Assembly (NCBI GenBank): GCA_025175895.1
Contig: CM046008.1
Location: 27,979,255 to 28,043,254 of the forward strand
DNA length: 64,000 nucleotides
Direction of reading: 5' to 3'
Origin: Wurfbainia villosa
Lineage: Eukaryota; Streptophyta; Magnoliopsida; Zingiberales; Zingiberaceae
Positions within the stretch are counted from its first letter, which is position 1, and each line of letters starts with the position of its first letter. The notes beneath the pieces are model-generated. The model did not search any database. It saw nothing but the letters and a program-made list of their open reading frames with translations, and was not told the DNA's origin. Shown here piece after piece: positions 33,824 to 43,730 of the stretch. The position numbers and the translations under genes were made by a program.

Positions 33824-35758
33824 TGTAACAACCCAAATTTTAGTTCTTATATTTTTTTTATTTAGAGGAAAATAGAAATAAGAATAGGAACAAAAATATA
33901 ATAGAAATAAGAATCGGAATAAAAAAAAAAGAATTCAAATAAATGGTTCGTTAGCCGGGGCTCGAACCATGAACCCTTGGTTTGGGGGAATAGACTTCCT
34001 ACCACTAAGTCATAAGATTATCAATGAGTAGGATATAACAGAATATATCTATAGGCAGGAAAAAGGGAGAAGTTGATTAATTTGACTAATCATTTAAAGG
34101 GGGTAATTAGGTTAAGAAAAAACCCTAGTTATATATATTTTCTCTTCCCTAAGCTCGTGGCGCCACCCACCCACACCTCTTCTCTCTCTCTCTCTCTCAT
34201 TTTTTTCCAGCCATTCCTCTTCTCTCCCACCCGCCGACCAACCTCTCCTCTCCAAACGCCGATCCTCTCTCCACCAAGAAAAACAAAAGAAAAGAATGAG
34301 ACCCTCTATAATTTCTCCACCATGAGATAATTCAAGAGGGGATTTTCAAGAGGGATCTCCTCAAGGACTTGGTAGAGGATCACGCTAAAGCAAAGGAACA
34401 TGTAAGAGGTCTTCTCTTTACGAAATCTAACGGTATAAATTGGTGAAAAAGCGTAGAAAGTAAGTATTGTTCACCTGCAATATAAGTAGTTATCGTATGT
34501 CATTGATATGTTTTTATGTGCATGTTATTTCCAGTTATACATGGTATTTTTAGTTACATGATTTTACCCATTATGTCATGTTCGATTCAGTATCATGTTT
34601 AGATCCATGATAAGAATGTGATTTATGATCATGCATGTTATAGATGAGTTGTAGCTTACAATTATATACATGATGTAGAGTAAGATGTAAAAATATTTCC
34701 TTTATAAAGAAAATTTAAAGATGCTCCCTGTTCGAATTAGGAATTAAGAGCACAACGATCTTTAGTATGCTCCCCATTTCAATTTTGGGGGTCAAGAGCA
34801 TAATGATCTTTATGGTGCTCCCCATTCGTGATGTAGGGGATTAAAAGCATTCTTTTCAGTATGTATAAAAATATAAGTATAAAGGAAGTATTTTATTTTT
34901 GAAAAGACATGTACCGGGCATCAGTTTCGTCCATGGGCCAAGGCCCTCAGTCCAGTTACCCTAGTAGGTTTGGTGGTTGGCCACCCCCCGCCTATTAGGA
35001 AAGCGCGCATTGGTACTATGCTGGGCCCATATTCAGAATGATTATTAATTTGAAGTATTAGTATAAGTATGAGTAAAATTTTTTCAAAGTTAATCATTCC
35101 AGTTCAGATACACTGTTTACAAGTTTAAAATACTCAAGAGACATGTATTCAGAGTTATGATTTCCAGTTATGCTTGCATGTGTATTAATGTATCAAGGGT
35201 AAGAGAACTAGTTGTATGATTTCATACGTTGCATATTTTTTTGAGCATAGAAAGTACTTACTAAGCGTTATTGCTTACAGTTTGCATTTCCTTATACTGC
35301 AAATAAAGGTAAAGAAAAGCTTCAGTAAGGTGGCATAGCGGATGAAATGCTTGTAGTGTGTGGCGACGAAACAGTGGAAATAAAAGATCCTAAGTGCAGA
35401 TGTCTAAATCAGATTTTTAAGTTTCTAATTGTTTTTTTTATATTATTGAAGTTTAACTGGATTGCTTATGGTTGAGACCAAAGAATGCTAGAGTCATGTT
35501 GGGTTAGTCTTAATACTTGCATGTTATGTGAAGATCTTGAATTGGTTATTGTTTAAGTGATGTCAAGGTCCTTATGATCATTTTAGTTGTTAGCATATTG
35601 TGTTAGTATATTGCATGAATTTTGGAATGATGGTAATATGGGGTGATGATTAAAGTATAGTGTCAGAGTAATATAAGGAAGAATTTAAGAAATAGTTAAT
35701 AAAGTAGTGACATCTCCCCTAGTAGAGAGTGGAAAGACTAGGGGGGGGGCATGTTACA
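33824..35758 (+). repeat. 3' LTR of the chromovirus
   Basis: 1,935 bp, TGTAACAACCC...GTTACA, followed by the duplication ACAAG (35759-35763). It has the same minus-strand tRNA-like motif (about 33950-34020) and CT-rich runs as the 5' copy, and a G9 run at 35741-35749 where the 5' copy has G5. Confidence 0.88.
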
Positions 35759-35763
35759 ACAAG

Positions 35764-36047
35764 GTGTTTTATTAGGTTTTGAACTTGATTTTGGTATTTT
35801 CTTCTATTAGACTTAATGTCATGCGTGTATAACATTTGTATAATATTTTTGATGATGTCAAAGGGGGAGAATTATGAGGGTTTAAGTTAATCGTGATAGG
35901 GGGAGAATTAGCATGTCTTAAGGGGGAGTTGCATGTTTAAGGGGGAGTTTGATACTCATGTTTACTTACATGCTTTCTTGCATTATGTTTTGTGTTAATT
36001 GTTTTACCTAACTTAAACGGATTGTCACATATCAAAAAGGGGGAGAT
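35764..36047 (+). other. Element A spacer, part 3, with five polypurine tracts
   Basis: Continues the spacer of A after the chromovirus. Purine tracts of AAGGGGGAG type lie at about 35860, 35898, 35920, 35939 and 36035; the last (AAAAAGGGGGAGAT) touches the 3' LTR and is the likely plus-strand primer. Multiple copies of the polypurine tract are, to my knowledge, a described hallmark of Sireviruses. Confidence 0.75.
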
Positions 36048-37331
36048 TGTTAGGGCAATCAACCCATGTGATGTGGTTTTGATGTGTGTGGCAAAGGGTT
36101 TAAGTTAGGTTGTTATGGATTTAATATGTGTGTTGAAGTCGTGCAAGACTTAGTAATTCACACATGGAGAAAGAATTGACAAGTCACCATCTCATGACTC
36201 GGTCCTTGAGTCGGTGAAGGATAGCATTGCGGAAGTCGTGCGCTTGGTGCATCCGAGGGACCGCCAGACGAGGAGCATTGGTGTGAAGCCGAAGGAAGTA
36301 GACTTCAGGGCGAGACACGAAGTATGTTGCTGCGAAGCCGTGCGCTTGGCGCATCCGAGGGACGTGGTCGGACGAAGAAAACTTCAAGGCGAGGGACTCC
36401 AAGGGAAGATGAGAGTGAGCGATTGTAACCCAGGACAGGGTAGCTCTTAGGTGAACTTGGCCAAATGGCTAAGTGTCAGATGAGTTTTTCCGACATCAGT
36501 TGACTACCATGATATGATAGTCGACTGCTCCAAGTCGACTAAAGACTTGACTGGTGTTCGAGTCTGGTTTCTGGCCGAACAATCGATTGCCAAGGGATGA
36601 CAGTCGACTGATCTCGCCATCAGTCGACTGCTAAGGATGGCAGTCGACTGATCTCGCCATCAGTCGACTGCCAAGGATGGCAGTCAACTGCTCACGAGGG
36701 TTTCGGGCACAGAAGGTTGGAGAGTCGACTGATCGGCCTGATCACTCGACTGTTGGCTCCATCAGTAGACTGATGGGACGACCAATCGATTGATGTGGGA
36801 GCCGTTGGTTGGAATCCAATGTGGAAGGAGCCGTTGCAAGGCAACGGCCACAGAAGCAGTCGACTGATGGCTTCATTAGTCGACCGCTCGAGGTCCAACG
36901 GGAAGAATGACTTCTTCCCTATAAGAAGGGGCCTTGGATGACTTGGGATGGTTAATGCTTCTACTCTAAAGTTCTCCCAAAGTGCCCAAATGATTTTACT
37001 CCTCTTTCTTGCTATTATTTCAATCATATTTTAAAGAGGGAGTGTTCTTGTAAGAAAAGGTTTACCTCCACCTTGCTTAGTGCAAAGGAGAGAATAGTGA
37101 AGGTTTATGCGTGATTCACCTGGAACGAATCGGGTCATGGATTAGCGGCAAGAACCGTGAACCACGATACGTCTTCCTGTTTGCATTTGCCTTCTTTTGT
37201 CTTGTGCATTTGCTTAATTGTTTTAGTATTTCCGTTGCGCTAACTCTAATTGTAGACGATTAAACAAGCGAACTCCATCATTTACGATCAAGCTGGGCTA
37301 TTCACCCTCCTCTAGCCGGCCACCGATCCTC

Positions 37332-37337
<6 letters not shown>
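36048..37337 (+). repeat. 3' LTR of element A
   Basis: 1,290 bp, TGTTAGGGCAATCAACCC...CTCCAACA. It carries the GAAGCCGTGCGCTTGG-type hairpins (about 36230-36350) and a long run of CAGTCGACTG boxes (36490-36890), several of which are altered or missing in the 5' LTR. TATA-like CTATAAGAA at about 36918. Confidence 0.88.

Positions 37338-37383
<46 letters not shown>
37338..37383. repeat. (TA)n microsatellite at the right junction of element A
   Basis: About 23 TA units between the end of element A and the start of the Tat-like element. Together with 3049-3100 it suggests A inserted into, or recombined at, an AT microsatellite; the target duplication cannot be recognised in it. Confidence 0.9.
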
Positions 37384-37385
<2 letters not shown>

Positions 37386-38532
37386 ATACTACTGGTACCT
37401 TCTCTACATAATCCCCGATAGAGGGGTTAGCGGGTGACCTAAGATCCGATCCAAAATACACGGCTCAGCTAAGAAAGGAAAGGAAGATTGGCGCGGGCGA
37501 AACGCAGAAGCCATTGGCACGGGCGAACCTCAGAAGCCATTGGCGCGGGCGAAACGCAGAAGCCATTGGCACGGGCGAACCTCAGAAGCCATTGGCGCGG
37601 GCGAAACGCAGAAGCCATTGGCACGAGCGAACATCAGAAGCCATCGGTACGAGCAAATATTGAAAGCCATTGGCACGGGAGAGTTAATGAAAGCAATTGA
37701 TACGGCAAAGGAGAGGTGGAAGGCGCTTCGCCAAAAAGCCAGTCCAATCTGATCAATACAAGGGGAATTTGACATGGGGAAAAGAGGAGTTGGTTCGGGT
37801 TAATGAGGAACCCTAGGGCTAGGGCGCCCGTGGGCTATAGACCTAAGTTAGCTTCACTCAAAGCGGATGGTTGAGGGAGATAGTCTAACCTAGTTACCCG
37901 AAAAGTAGAAGAAAAGGTGTTAGGCAACGACTTGGGAGGCCCCACGCAATATTCCAAGGAGTCTTCACTCCTCATATCTGTAACAGAATTATTCTCCAGG
38001 TGAAGGTGGTGGCCACGTGTACGATGGAGATAACCTGCGACGTTACGATGAAGGAAAAGGGGAGATAAAAGGGAGGGAGGAAAGAGGAAGAGGGGATCCC
38101 CAATTATTCCCACCTAGCAAGAGAGAAGGGGACGCAGGAGGAGAAGGAGAGCGACAACCGCCTCGCCGGAGAAGAAGGACGAAGATCTGTCGTTGTTACA
38201 TCCCTTGTATTTTTCTCATCTTGTGATATCATTGTAAGAGGTTTTTCTCCTCCACCTTCGAAAACTTACTTTCCGTAAAGGAGGACCTTCATAGTGAAAG
38301 TGCTTGGGCACTGCCCCCGGTGAGAAAGCTCACCTCCGTGGAGTAGGAATCCTTATTCCGAACCACGTTATATCTTGTGTCTGAGTTTCGATTGCTGGTG
38401 CTGGTTTTTGCGTTTCATTTACTTCATCTTCTTATTTCTTTACTGATTGCGGCCTGTGAAAACCCTCTGAGATCTCCCTCAGTGCTTCACTGCATTGAAA
38501 AAGGAGTAAACAGATTTCACCTGTCCGCATCA
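37384..38532 (+). repeat. 5' LTR of the Tat-like element
   Basis: Starts TGATACTACTGGTACC after the TA run and ends CCGCATCA before the primer site; about 1.15 kb. It contains the 26-bp tandem repeat at 37490-37698 and a U5 stem CGTGG...CCACG with inner GGAAT/ATTCC (38337-38367) resembling that of elements B and C. The start is inferred from the TG and the end of the microsatellite. Confidence 0.65.
37490..37698 (+). repeat. 26-bp tandem repeat inside the Tat LTR
   Basis: Eight units of 26 bp. The first five alternate between two versions (GGCGCGGGCGAAACGCAGAA and GGCACGGGCGAACCTCAGAA, each followed by GCCATT), giving a 52-bp higher-order period; the last three are more degenerate. The frame is open across it on both strands because of composition, not because it is a gene. 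Confidence 0.88.
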
Positions 38533-38533
38533 G

Positions 38534-38552
38534 TTGGCGCAGTCTGTGGGAA
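38534..38552 (+). other. Primer binding site of the Tat-like element
   Basis: TTGGCGCAGTCTGTGGGAA, close to the TGGCGCCGT-type sites of Tat/Athila elements and different from the tRNA-Met sites of the other elements here. The tRNA is not certain from sequence alone. Confidence 0.65.
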
Positions 38553-38572
38553 CATTTGAGCTGGACGTCGAG

Positions 38573-39525
38573 ATGCAACCTGAAGAAGTACAACAACCTG
38601 CTACCTCTGCAGCGGAGGAGCGCCCCATCACCCTTCTACCATCGCAGCTGAAGGCCTTGATAGATGACGCTATTACAGAAGCCCTCGCCAGGGAAAGAAG
38701 AAGGACCAGATATCTGCATCCGCACTCCGGGGAACCTTCTTCCAGAGGCCCACCCCCAGAAGTGCCTCCTCCCTCTCGTACAGCCGCCAATGGGGAAGTA
38801 TTGCTTGGAGGCGGACTGGGGGGAAGAACGCCTCAGAATACTATGCCCTTCACCCAAATGCGTAGAGAGGAACAGGGTGAAAGTCAATCAACCCGACCCC
38901 CGGAAGTATACGAGCCCAGTCCCTTCATGATGGACATTCTCACTGAGCACCCTCCATCCTACTTCCGGAACCCTCAGGTCAATAAGTATGATGGTTCGAC
39001 GGATCCTGAAGAGCACATATCGCAATTCGACGGAGCGACCTCGTTCTTGTTATCGACGCTCTCAAGTGCCGAGTCTTCCGAACCACCCTGACTGGCTCGG
39101 CGCAAAAGTGGTTTACTACTCTGCCCCCGGGGTCTATCACCTGTTTCGCTGACTTCCAGAGAATGTTCAGTCGAGAATTTGTCAGCTGCAAGGCGTATAA
39201 ACAAGACGCCTCTATGTTAATGCATATCACCCAGGGACCTTCGGAATCCCTTAGGGGGTATATTCATCGATTCACTGCGGCCCAGGAATCCCCGCCACCC
39301 GATCCGAATCTTCAGAGGCACTATTCAAAGATGGGTGAGGAGGGCCCCTTCCTCGCCTTGTTAAGACAACCTACGACCGAGCCAATGAGCAGCTTTATCC
39401 GTGAAGAAGAAGGATTAAAGGATGCGGAGGCCGAACGGACGCCACAACGATCAATCGAAAGAGTTCGCCCTCACGCCCTCAAGCACCGACGGAGTATACA
39501 AGACCTTTTCGACAGGAGGTTCTGA
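38573..39525 (+). pseudogene. Tat-like gag
   Basis: Likely start is ATG 38573 (MQPEEVQQPATS); an earlier in-frame ATG would fall in the primer site. A Pro/Arg-rich N terminus is followed by the gag core PPSYFRNPQVNKYDGSTDPE and EEHISQF. A frameshift at about 39050 moves the reading to the frame containing QKWFTTLPPGSITCFADFQR, then FVSCKAYKQDASMLMHITQG and LRGYIHRFTAAQ. The frame ends at 39525. It would form the particle core. Confidence 0.78.
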
Positions 39526-39529
39526 GGCC

Positions 39530-40595
39530 TCGTCCAATGCTGCAAGGTGTTCGCCCCACCCCGCCATTACAAATCATGGCCGTTGAAGCGCTTCCTCCTG
39601 TGAGGACATGGAAAGAACGTGAAATGGAATTTTACGACCAGCAGGGTCTGCTACAACGACCCTTGGGACATGTGGGGATCCGCGTAACCCCCCAGCCCCG
39701 TTCTTTTGCCAATATCATACAGAATACGGCCACAGTAGTGGTCGATGTTTCAAGTTATAAGAAGAATTGGATCGCCTCCATACTGCATATCCGCAAGTAA
39801 GGTTTCAGGCAGGAGGGCCGGCGCGGCGAGGCCCCCGACCTAATGTAACCCGTCCAGGGCCGTATAATCAACAACCCCGGGTCACTTTCCAAACGCCATC
39901 CCAGGAGGTTGTCTCTCAAGAAGGTCCATCAGGTGAGGGCCCTTCATCCAATCTAGATGACATTCCCACACGGGGAGTTATTCATGTTATAGCTGGAGGA
40001 CCTACCGACGGGGACTCCAACCGGGCACGGAAGTCGTACGCCCGTCTCATGGAGAGTTTGGCCATCGTCACCGACCAGACTATTCAAGTTGCACCGCCCA
40101 TTTCGTTCGGGCCAGAAGATCTGCAAGGTGTCCTGCTGCCCCACACGGACGCCTTGGTTATCCGTATATCCTTGGCCAATTATGAAGTGGCCCGGGTACT
40201 AGTTGACTCGGGAAGCTCTGTTAACATCCTTTTTCAGGAAGCCTTCGGACAAATACAGCTGGGAAATGCCCAATTAGAAGATGTGTCCACTCCCCTCTTC
40301 AGATTCGCAGGACACATGGTTCACCCGAAGGGACAGATATCCATTGCCTTTAACTCTGGGTGTAAAACCCAACCAAAAAACTAGTATAATTCCTTTCCTT
40401 ATTGTGGATGCTCCATCCACTTATAACGCTATTCTTGGGCATCCTTTCCTCACCCTTTTTCAGGCAGTGGCTTCCCCATACCACCAGAAGCTGAAATTTC
40501 TAGTAGGTCAATCGGTGGGCGAAGTTCATGGAGAACAGAAGGCCTCTAGGAGCTGCTACGTGCAAATGGTTTGGGATGATCAGAAGAAAGCCTGA
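39530..40595 (+). pseudogene. Tat-like gag end and aspartic protease
   Basis: After a basic Pro/Arg/Gln-rich region (39770-39950) the protease shows VARVLVDSGSSVNILFQEAF, with the catalytic DSG at about 40206. A frameshift near 40375 leads to IIPFLIVDAPSTYNAILGHP, where ILGHP corresponds to the conserved ILGR/HP box. The triad is intact but the frame is not. It would process gag-pol. Confidence 0.78.
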
Positions 40596-40691
40596 ACCGA
40601 GGACCTAAAGGGCAAAGCTGTCATCATCACTGATGTCTGCGTCCTGGAGGAATCCCCCCCCAAAGTTGATAAAATAGAGGAGGGAGAACTG

Positions 40692-41723
40692 GTGGAAATC
40701 GCTCCAGGAAAGGCCACACGGATAGCACAACAGCTGGATGTCAAAGAAGAGCTGGTGGCTTGCCTGAAGGAGAATGAAGACATCTTTGCAAAAGATGTGC
40801 ATGATCTCACGGGGATCCATCCTCAAGTGGTGGAACATCATCTCAATATCATTAAAGGAGCCCGACCCGTCCAACAGAAGAGGCGACATTTTGGACCAGA
40901 AAAGGACAAAGTCATAGCAGAAGAAGTGGACAAACTACTAAAAGCGGGTCATGTAAAGGAAATCCAGTTCCCCGAATGGGTTTCTAATGTAGTCTTGGTC
41001 CCCAAGCCTTTGGGTCAATGGAGGATGTGTATTGATTTTCTTGATTTGAATAAAACATGCCCTAAAGACTGCTACCCCTTGCCTCGTATTGACCAATTGG
41101 TGGATTCTACTGTGGGATATGAAGTGGTGTCTCTGATGGATGCATATCAAGGGTATCATCAAATACCTTTGGCCCAAGAAGATCAAAAGAGGGTTAGCTT
41201 TGTGGATCAAGGGGGTTATACGCTTATGTGGTAATGCCGTCGACGGACTAAAACGCAGGAGCCACCTACGCGCTTTATGGACAAAATTCGCGAGCGTAAA
41301 GGTAAGAATGTGGAGGTATACGTGGATGACATCTTGGTCAAATCGAAGGTCACTCGGGATTTAGTCAAGGACTTAAATGAAACCTTTGCTACATTAAGGT
41401 GGTTTAATATGAAACTAAACCCTAACAAATGCCTGTTCGGGGTAAAGAGTGACAAGTTCTTGGGGTACATAGTGACGGAGAAGGGGCTGCAAGCCAACCC
41501 TGAGAAAGTGCAAGCCCTATGCAACATGAAATCACCTGCTAATCTGCGAGAGACCCAAAAGTTGGTGGGCAGGATTGTTTCTTTATCCCGATTTATAGCC
41601 AGATCGGCGGACAAGGGGCTGCCTTTTTTCAAGATTTTGCGCAAGGCTGCTAAATTTCAGTGGGATGATCAATGTGAACAGGCTTTCCAGGAGTTGAAGA
41701 AATATTTGGCCGACTCTCGCTAG
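40692..41723 (+). pseudogene. Tat-like reverse transcriptase
   Basis: First frame: VEHHLNIIKGARPVQQKRRH, VVLVPKPLGQWRMCIDFLDL, NKTCPKDCYPLPRIDQLVDS and LMDAYQGYHQIPLAQEDQKR, ending at 41234. Small deletions at about 41220-41270 disrupt the next motif. The second frame from 41277 has VEVYVDDILVKSKVTRDLVK (catalytic YVDD at about 41315), then KLNPNKCLFGVKSDKFLGYI and LAGRI-like connection sequence. Inactive because of the frame break. Confidence 0.82.
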
Positions 41724-42226
41724 CCAAACCAATACCTGGAGAACCATTATGGATGTATCTGGCCGTCTCGGAGGGAGCCGTTAGTTCGGTATTATTGAAA
41801 CAAGAAGGTTCTCACCAGCAACCTATTTATTATACCAGCCATATCCTGAGGGGGGCGGAATTCCGTTATACAGAGCTAGAGAAGTTGGCATATATCCTAG
41901 TACTAACCGCCCACAAATTAAGGCCGTACTTCTTGGCTCATCCCGTCACCGTTCTAACACACAGCGAATTGGGTAAGGTCATCACTAAGCCAAATTTCTC
42001 TGGAAGATTGGCCAAATGGGTAGTAGAACTAAGCGAGTATGATATTCACTACCAACCTCGAACGGTTATCAAAGCCCAAGCACTCATTGATTTTCTGGCA
42101 GAGGTACCTTGCGGCGCGGAAGATGGTTCGGCAACAAAAGAGGAAGGACCAAAGGCATGGAATATATTCGTAGACGGTTCTCGTGAGATCTACAGCAATG
42201 ACGCTGGTATTTTATTAATTTCCTGA
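41724..42226 (+). pseudogene. Tat-like RNase H (retroviral-type domain)
   Basis: LYLAVSEGAVSSVLLKQEGS, QQPIYYTSHILRGAEFRYTE and LEKLAYILVLTAHKLRPYFL, then GRLAKWVVELSEYDIHYQPR and KAQALIDFLAEV. The first Asp of the catalytic set is replaced (YLAVS), as is usual for the original RNase H in elements that gained a second copy. A stop at about 41721 separates it from the reverse transcriptase. Confidence 0.75.
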
Positions 42227-42625
42227 GGGTGAAGAAACTCGATTAGCGATACCGAATATCGGGCATCTAATAATGAAGCGGAATATGAAGCCATTCTAGT
42301 GAGACTGCAGGCTGCTAAAGCAGTGGGGGCTTCTTCCATTGTGATCCACTCAGATTCCCAGTTGGTAATATCACAACTTCAAGGTTCTTTTGCGGTTCGG
42401 GAGGAAAGGCTGCATAAGTATATGAAGACTTTTGAGAAAGAAAAAGCTCAATTTCATCAGGTCCTCTCGAAGCAAATCCCGCGGGAGCACAACGGGAAGG
42501 CAGATGAATTGGCTCGGATGGCTAGCGCTATGGGAGGAATAAAATCCTCAAGGCGATCCATACGAGAATTCATCAGTTACGTATTACTTCAGTGGAGAGA
42601 CATACAGATCAAGCCTAACTCTTGA
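42155..42625 (+). pseudogene. Second RNase H domain (plant/archaeal type), Tat hallmark
   Basis: WNIFVDGSREIYSNDAGILL supplies the first Asp, NNEAEYEAILVRLQAAKAVG the Glu, IVIHSDSQLVISQLQGSFAV the second Asp, and GKADELARMAS the last Asp, so all four catalytic residues are present. A stop and frameshift at about 42224-42250 break the ORF. An extra RNase H like this marks the Tat lineage of gypsy elements. Confidence 0.82.
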
Positions 42626-42769
42626 TTGGAGGACCGACATCATAGCTTATTTACGGCAGGAAGATCCACTGAAGGGAAAATAGCGACATCCACTTTAATA
42701 AAGCCCAGGCTAAGCAGTTCATCCTCTTAAATGAAGACCTATATAAGACCTCTTTGGCGACCCTTGTTA

Positions 42770-43730
42770 AAATGCAGGAAATGAGGATGCGGAATGGGTA
42801 CTCGGAGATCACGAAGGATCTGTAGCAATCATTTAGGAGGAGAGCTTTAGCAAGAAAGGCCTTATTAGCGAGATACTTTTGGCCTACTCTTCAGCAAGAT
42901 GCTGCTTATATAGTGCAAACCTGCATCGCTTGTCAGAAGCATAGCAACCGTTCTGAACGACCAGTTGAGTTAATGAAAGTCGTAATCTCTTCTTGTCCTT
43001 TTGATCAATGGGGAATAAATATAGTAGGCCCGATCTGGCGTGCACCTTTCTGAGAGGAAGTTTTATTGGTAGTTGTGGATTATTTTCCAAATGGAATGGG
43101 TGGAGGCGAGCCCTTAGCCAAAATGCGAGAATGCTTATGTCTGATTCTTATGGAGAAATATCATTTGTCGGTATGGCATTCCTCGGAAAATAGTCAGTGA
43201 CAATGGACGACAGTTCCAGGGAAAAAAGATCCAAGAATGGTGCCAAAGTCTCAACATTCAGCAGGCTTTCACTTCGGTAGCCCATCCTCAAGCGAATGGG
43301 CAGGTGGAGGTAACTAACAGGATCCTCATTCAAGGATTAAAGACCAAGTTGGGTGCTCAGAGGGGAAATTGGGTAGAAGAGTTACCTGGCGTCCTGTGGG
43401 CCTATCGAACCACACCCAAGACAGCAACAGGAGAAACTCCCTTTAGTTTGGTATATGGGGCGGAAGCCGTTATTCCGGTCGAGGTTTTGTTGAATAGCAC
43501 TCGGATAAAGGCATATGAACCAAATCAGAACCAACTTATCCGAAGCACCGAATTGGACTTGGTGGAGGAAAGGCGGGAGATGGCATGGAGGCGAGCGGAA
43601 TTGTACAAGCAAAGAGTGCAGCGAGCCTTTAATAAGAAAGTGATGCCTCGGAGATTTCAAGAAGGGGATTGGGTTTTGCGTAAAGTCAATCCCGCTGGAG
43701 ACCCTGGAAAGCTGGCTCCCAACTGGGAAG
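42770..43730 (+). pseudogene. Tat-like integrase, cut by an Angela element
   Basis: Zinc-binding region with CIACQKHSNRSERPVELM; core with FDQWGINIVGPIW, where the first catalytic Asp reads Asn; a frame-broken middle (43050-43260); then QQAFTSVAHPQANGQVEVTN with the catalytic Glu, and WVEELPGVLWAYRTTPKTAT, GETPFSLVYGAEAVIPVEVL. The tail FQEGDWVLRKVNPAGDPGKL stops at the target duplication GGAAG (43726-43730) and resumes at 52977. Not functional. Confidence 0.82.

Larger units (their letters stand above)
9455..35758 (+). mobile_element. Tekay/Del-like chromovirus (Ty3/gypsy), full length but broken
   Basis: LTRs start TGTAACAACCC and end GTTACA; ACAAG is duplicated at 9450-9454 and 35759-35763. 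Order: 5' LTR, tRNA-Met primer site, gag, protease, reverse transcriptase, RNase H, integrase, C-terminal chromodomain, 3' LTR. This domain order with a chromodomain defines chromoviruses; the long LTRs (about 1.9 kb) and the primer suggest Tekay/Del. Three insertions (B in the 5' LTR, C in gag, a solo LTR between integrase and its tail) bring it to 26.3 kb from about 8.8 kb. Stops and a frameshift show it is dead. Confidence 0.85.
3101..37337 (+). mobile_element. Element A: gag-only Sirevirus-like LTR retrotransposon, heavily interrupted
   Basis: Two closely similar LTRs in direct orientation (3101-4299 and 36048-37337) bound a tRNA-Met primer site (4302), one gag gene (4363-6036), a non-coding spacer and a polypurine cluster. 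Between the spacer pieces sit a solo LTR (6345-8940) and a 26 kb chromovirus (9455-35758); each has its own 5-bp target duplication, so the original spacer can be read through. Without them the internal region is about 2.8 kb and has no room for pol. The multiplied polypurine tracts, the gag type and its C-terminal motif point to the Sirevirus genus. Non-autonomous; it would need enzymes in trans. Confidence 0.8.

Noticed and set aside
37488..37775. ORFs of 70-81 codons in the Tat LTR
   Set aside because: They follow the 26-bp tandem repeat on both strands; compositional effect.
38534..38572. Earlier ATG of the Tat gag at 38534
   Set aside because: That start lies in the primer binding site; ATG 38573 is more plausible.
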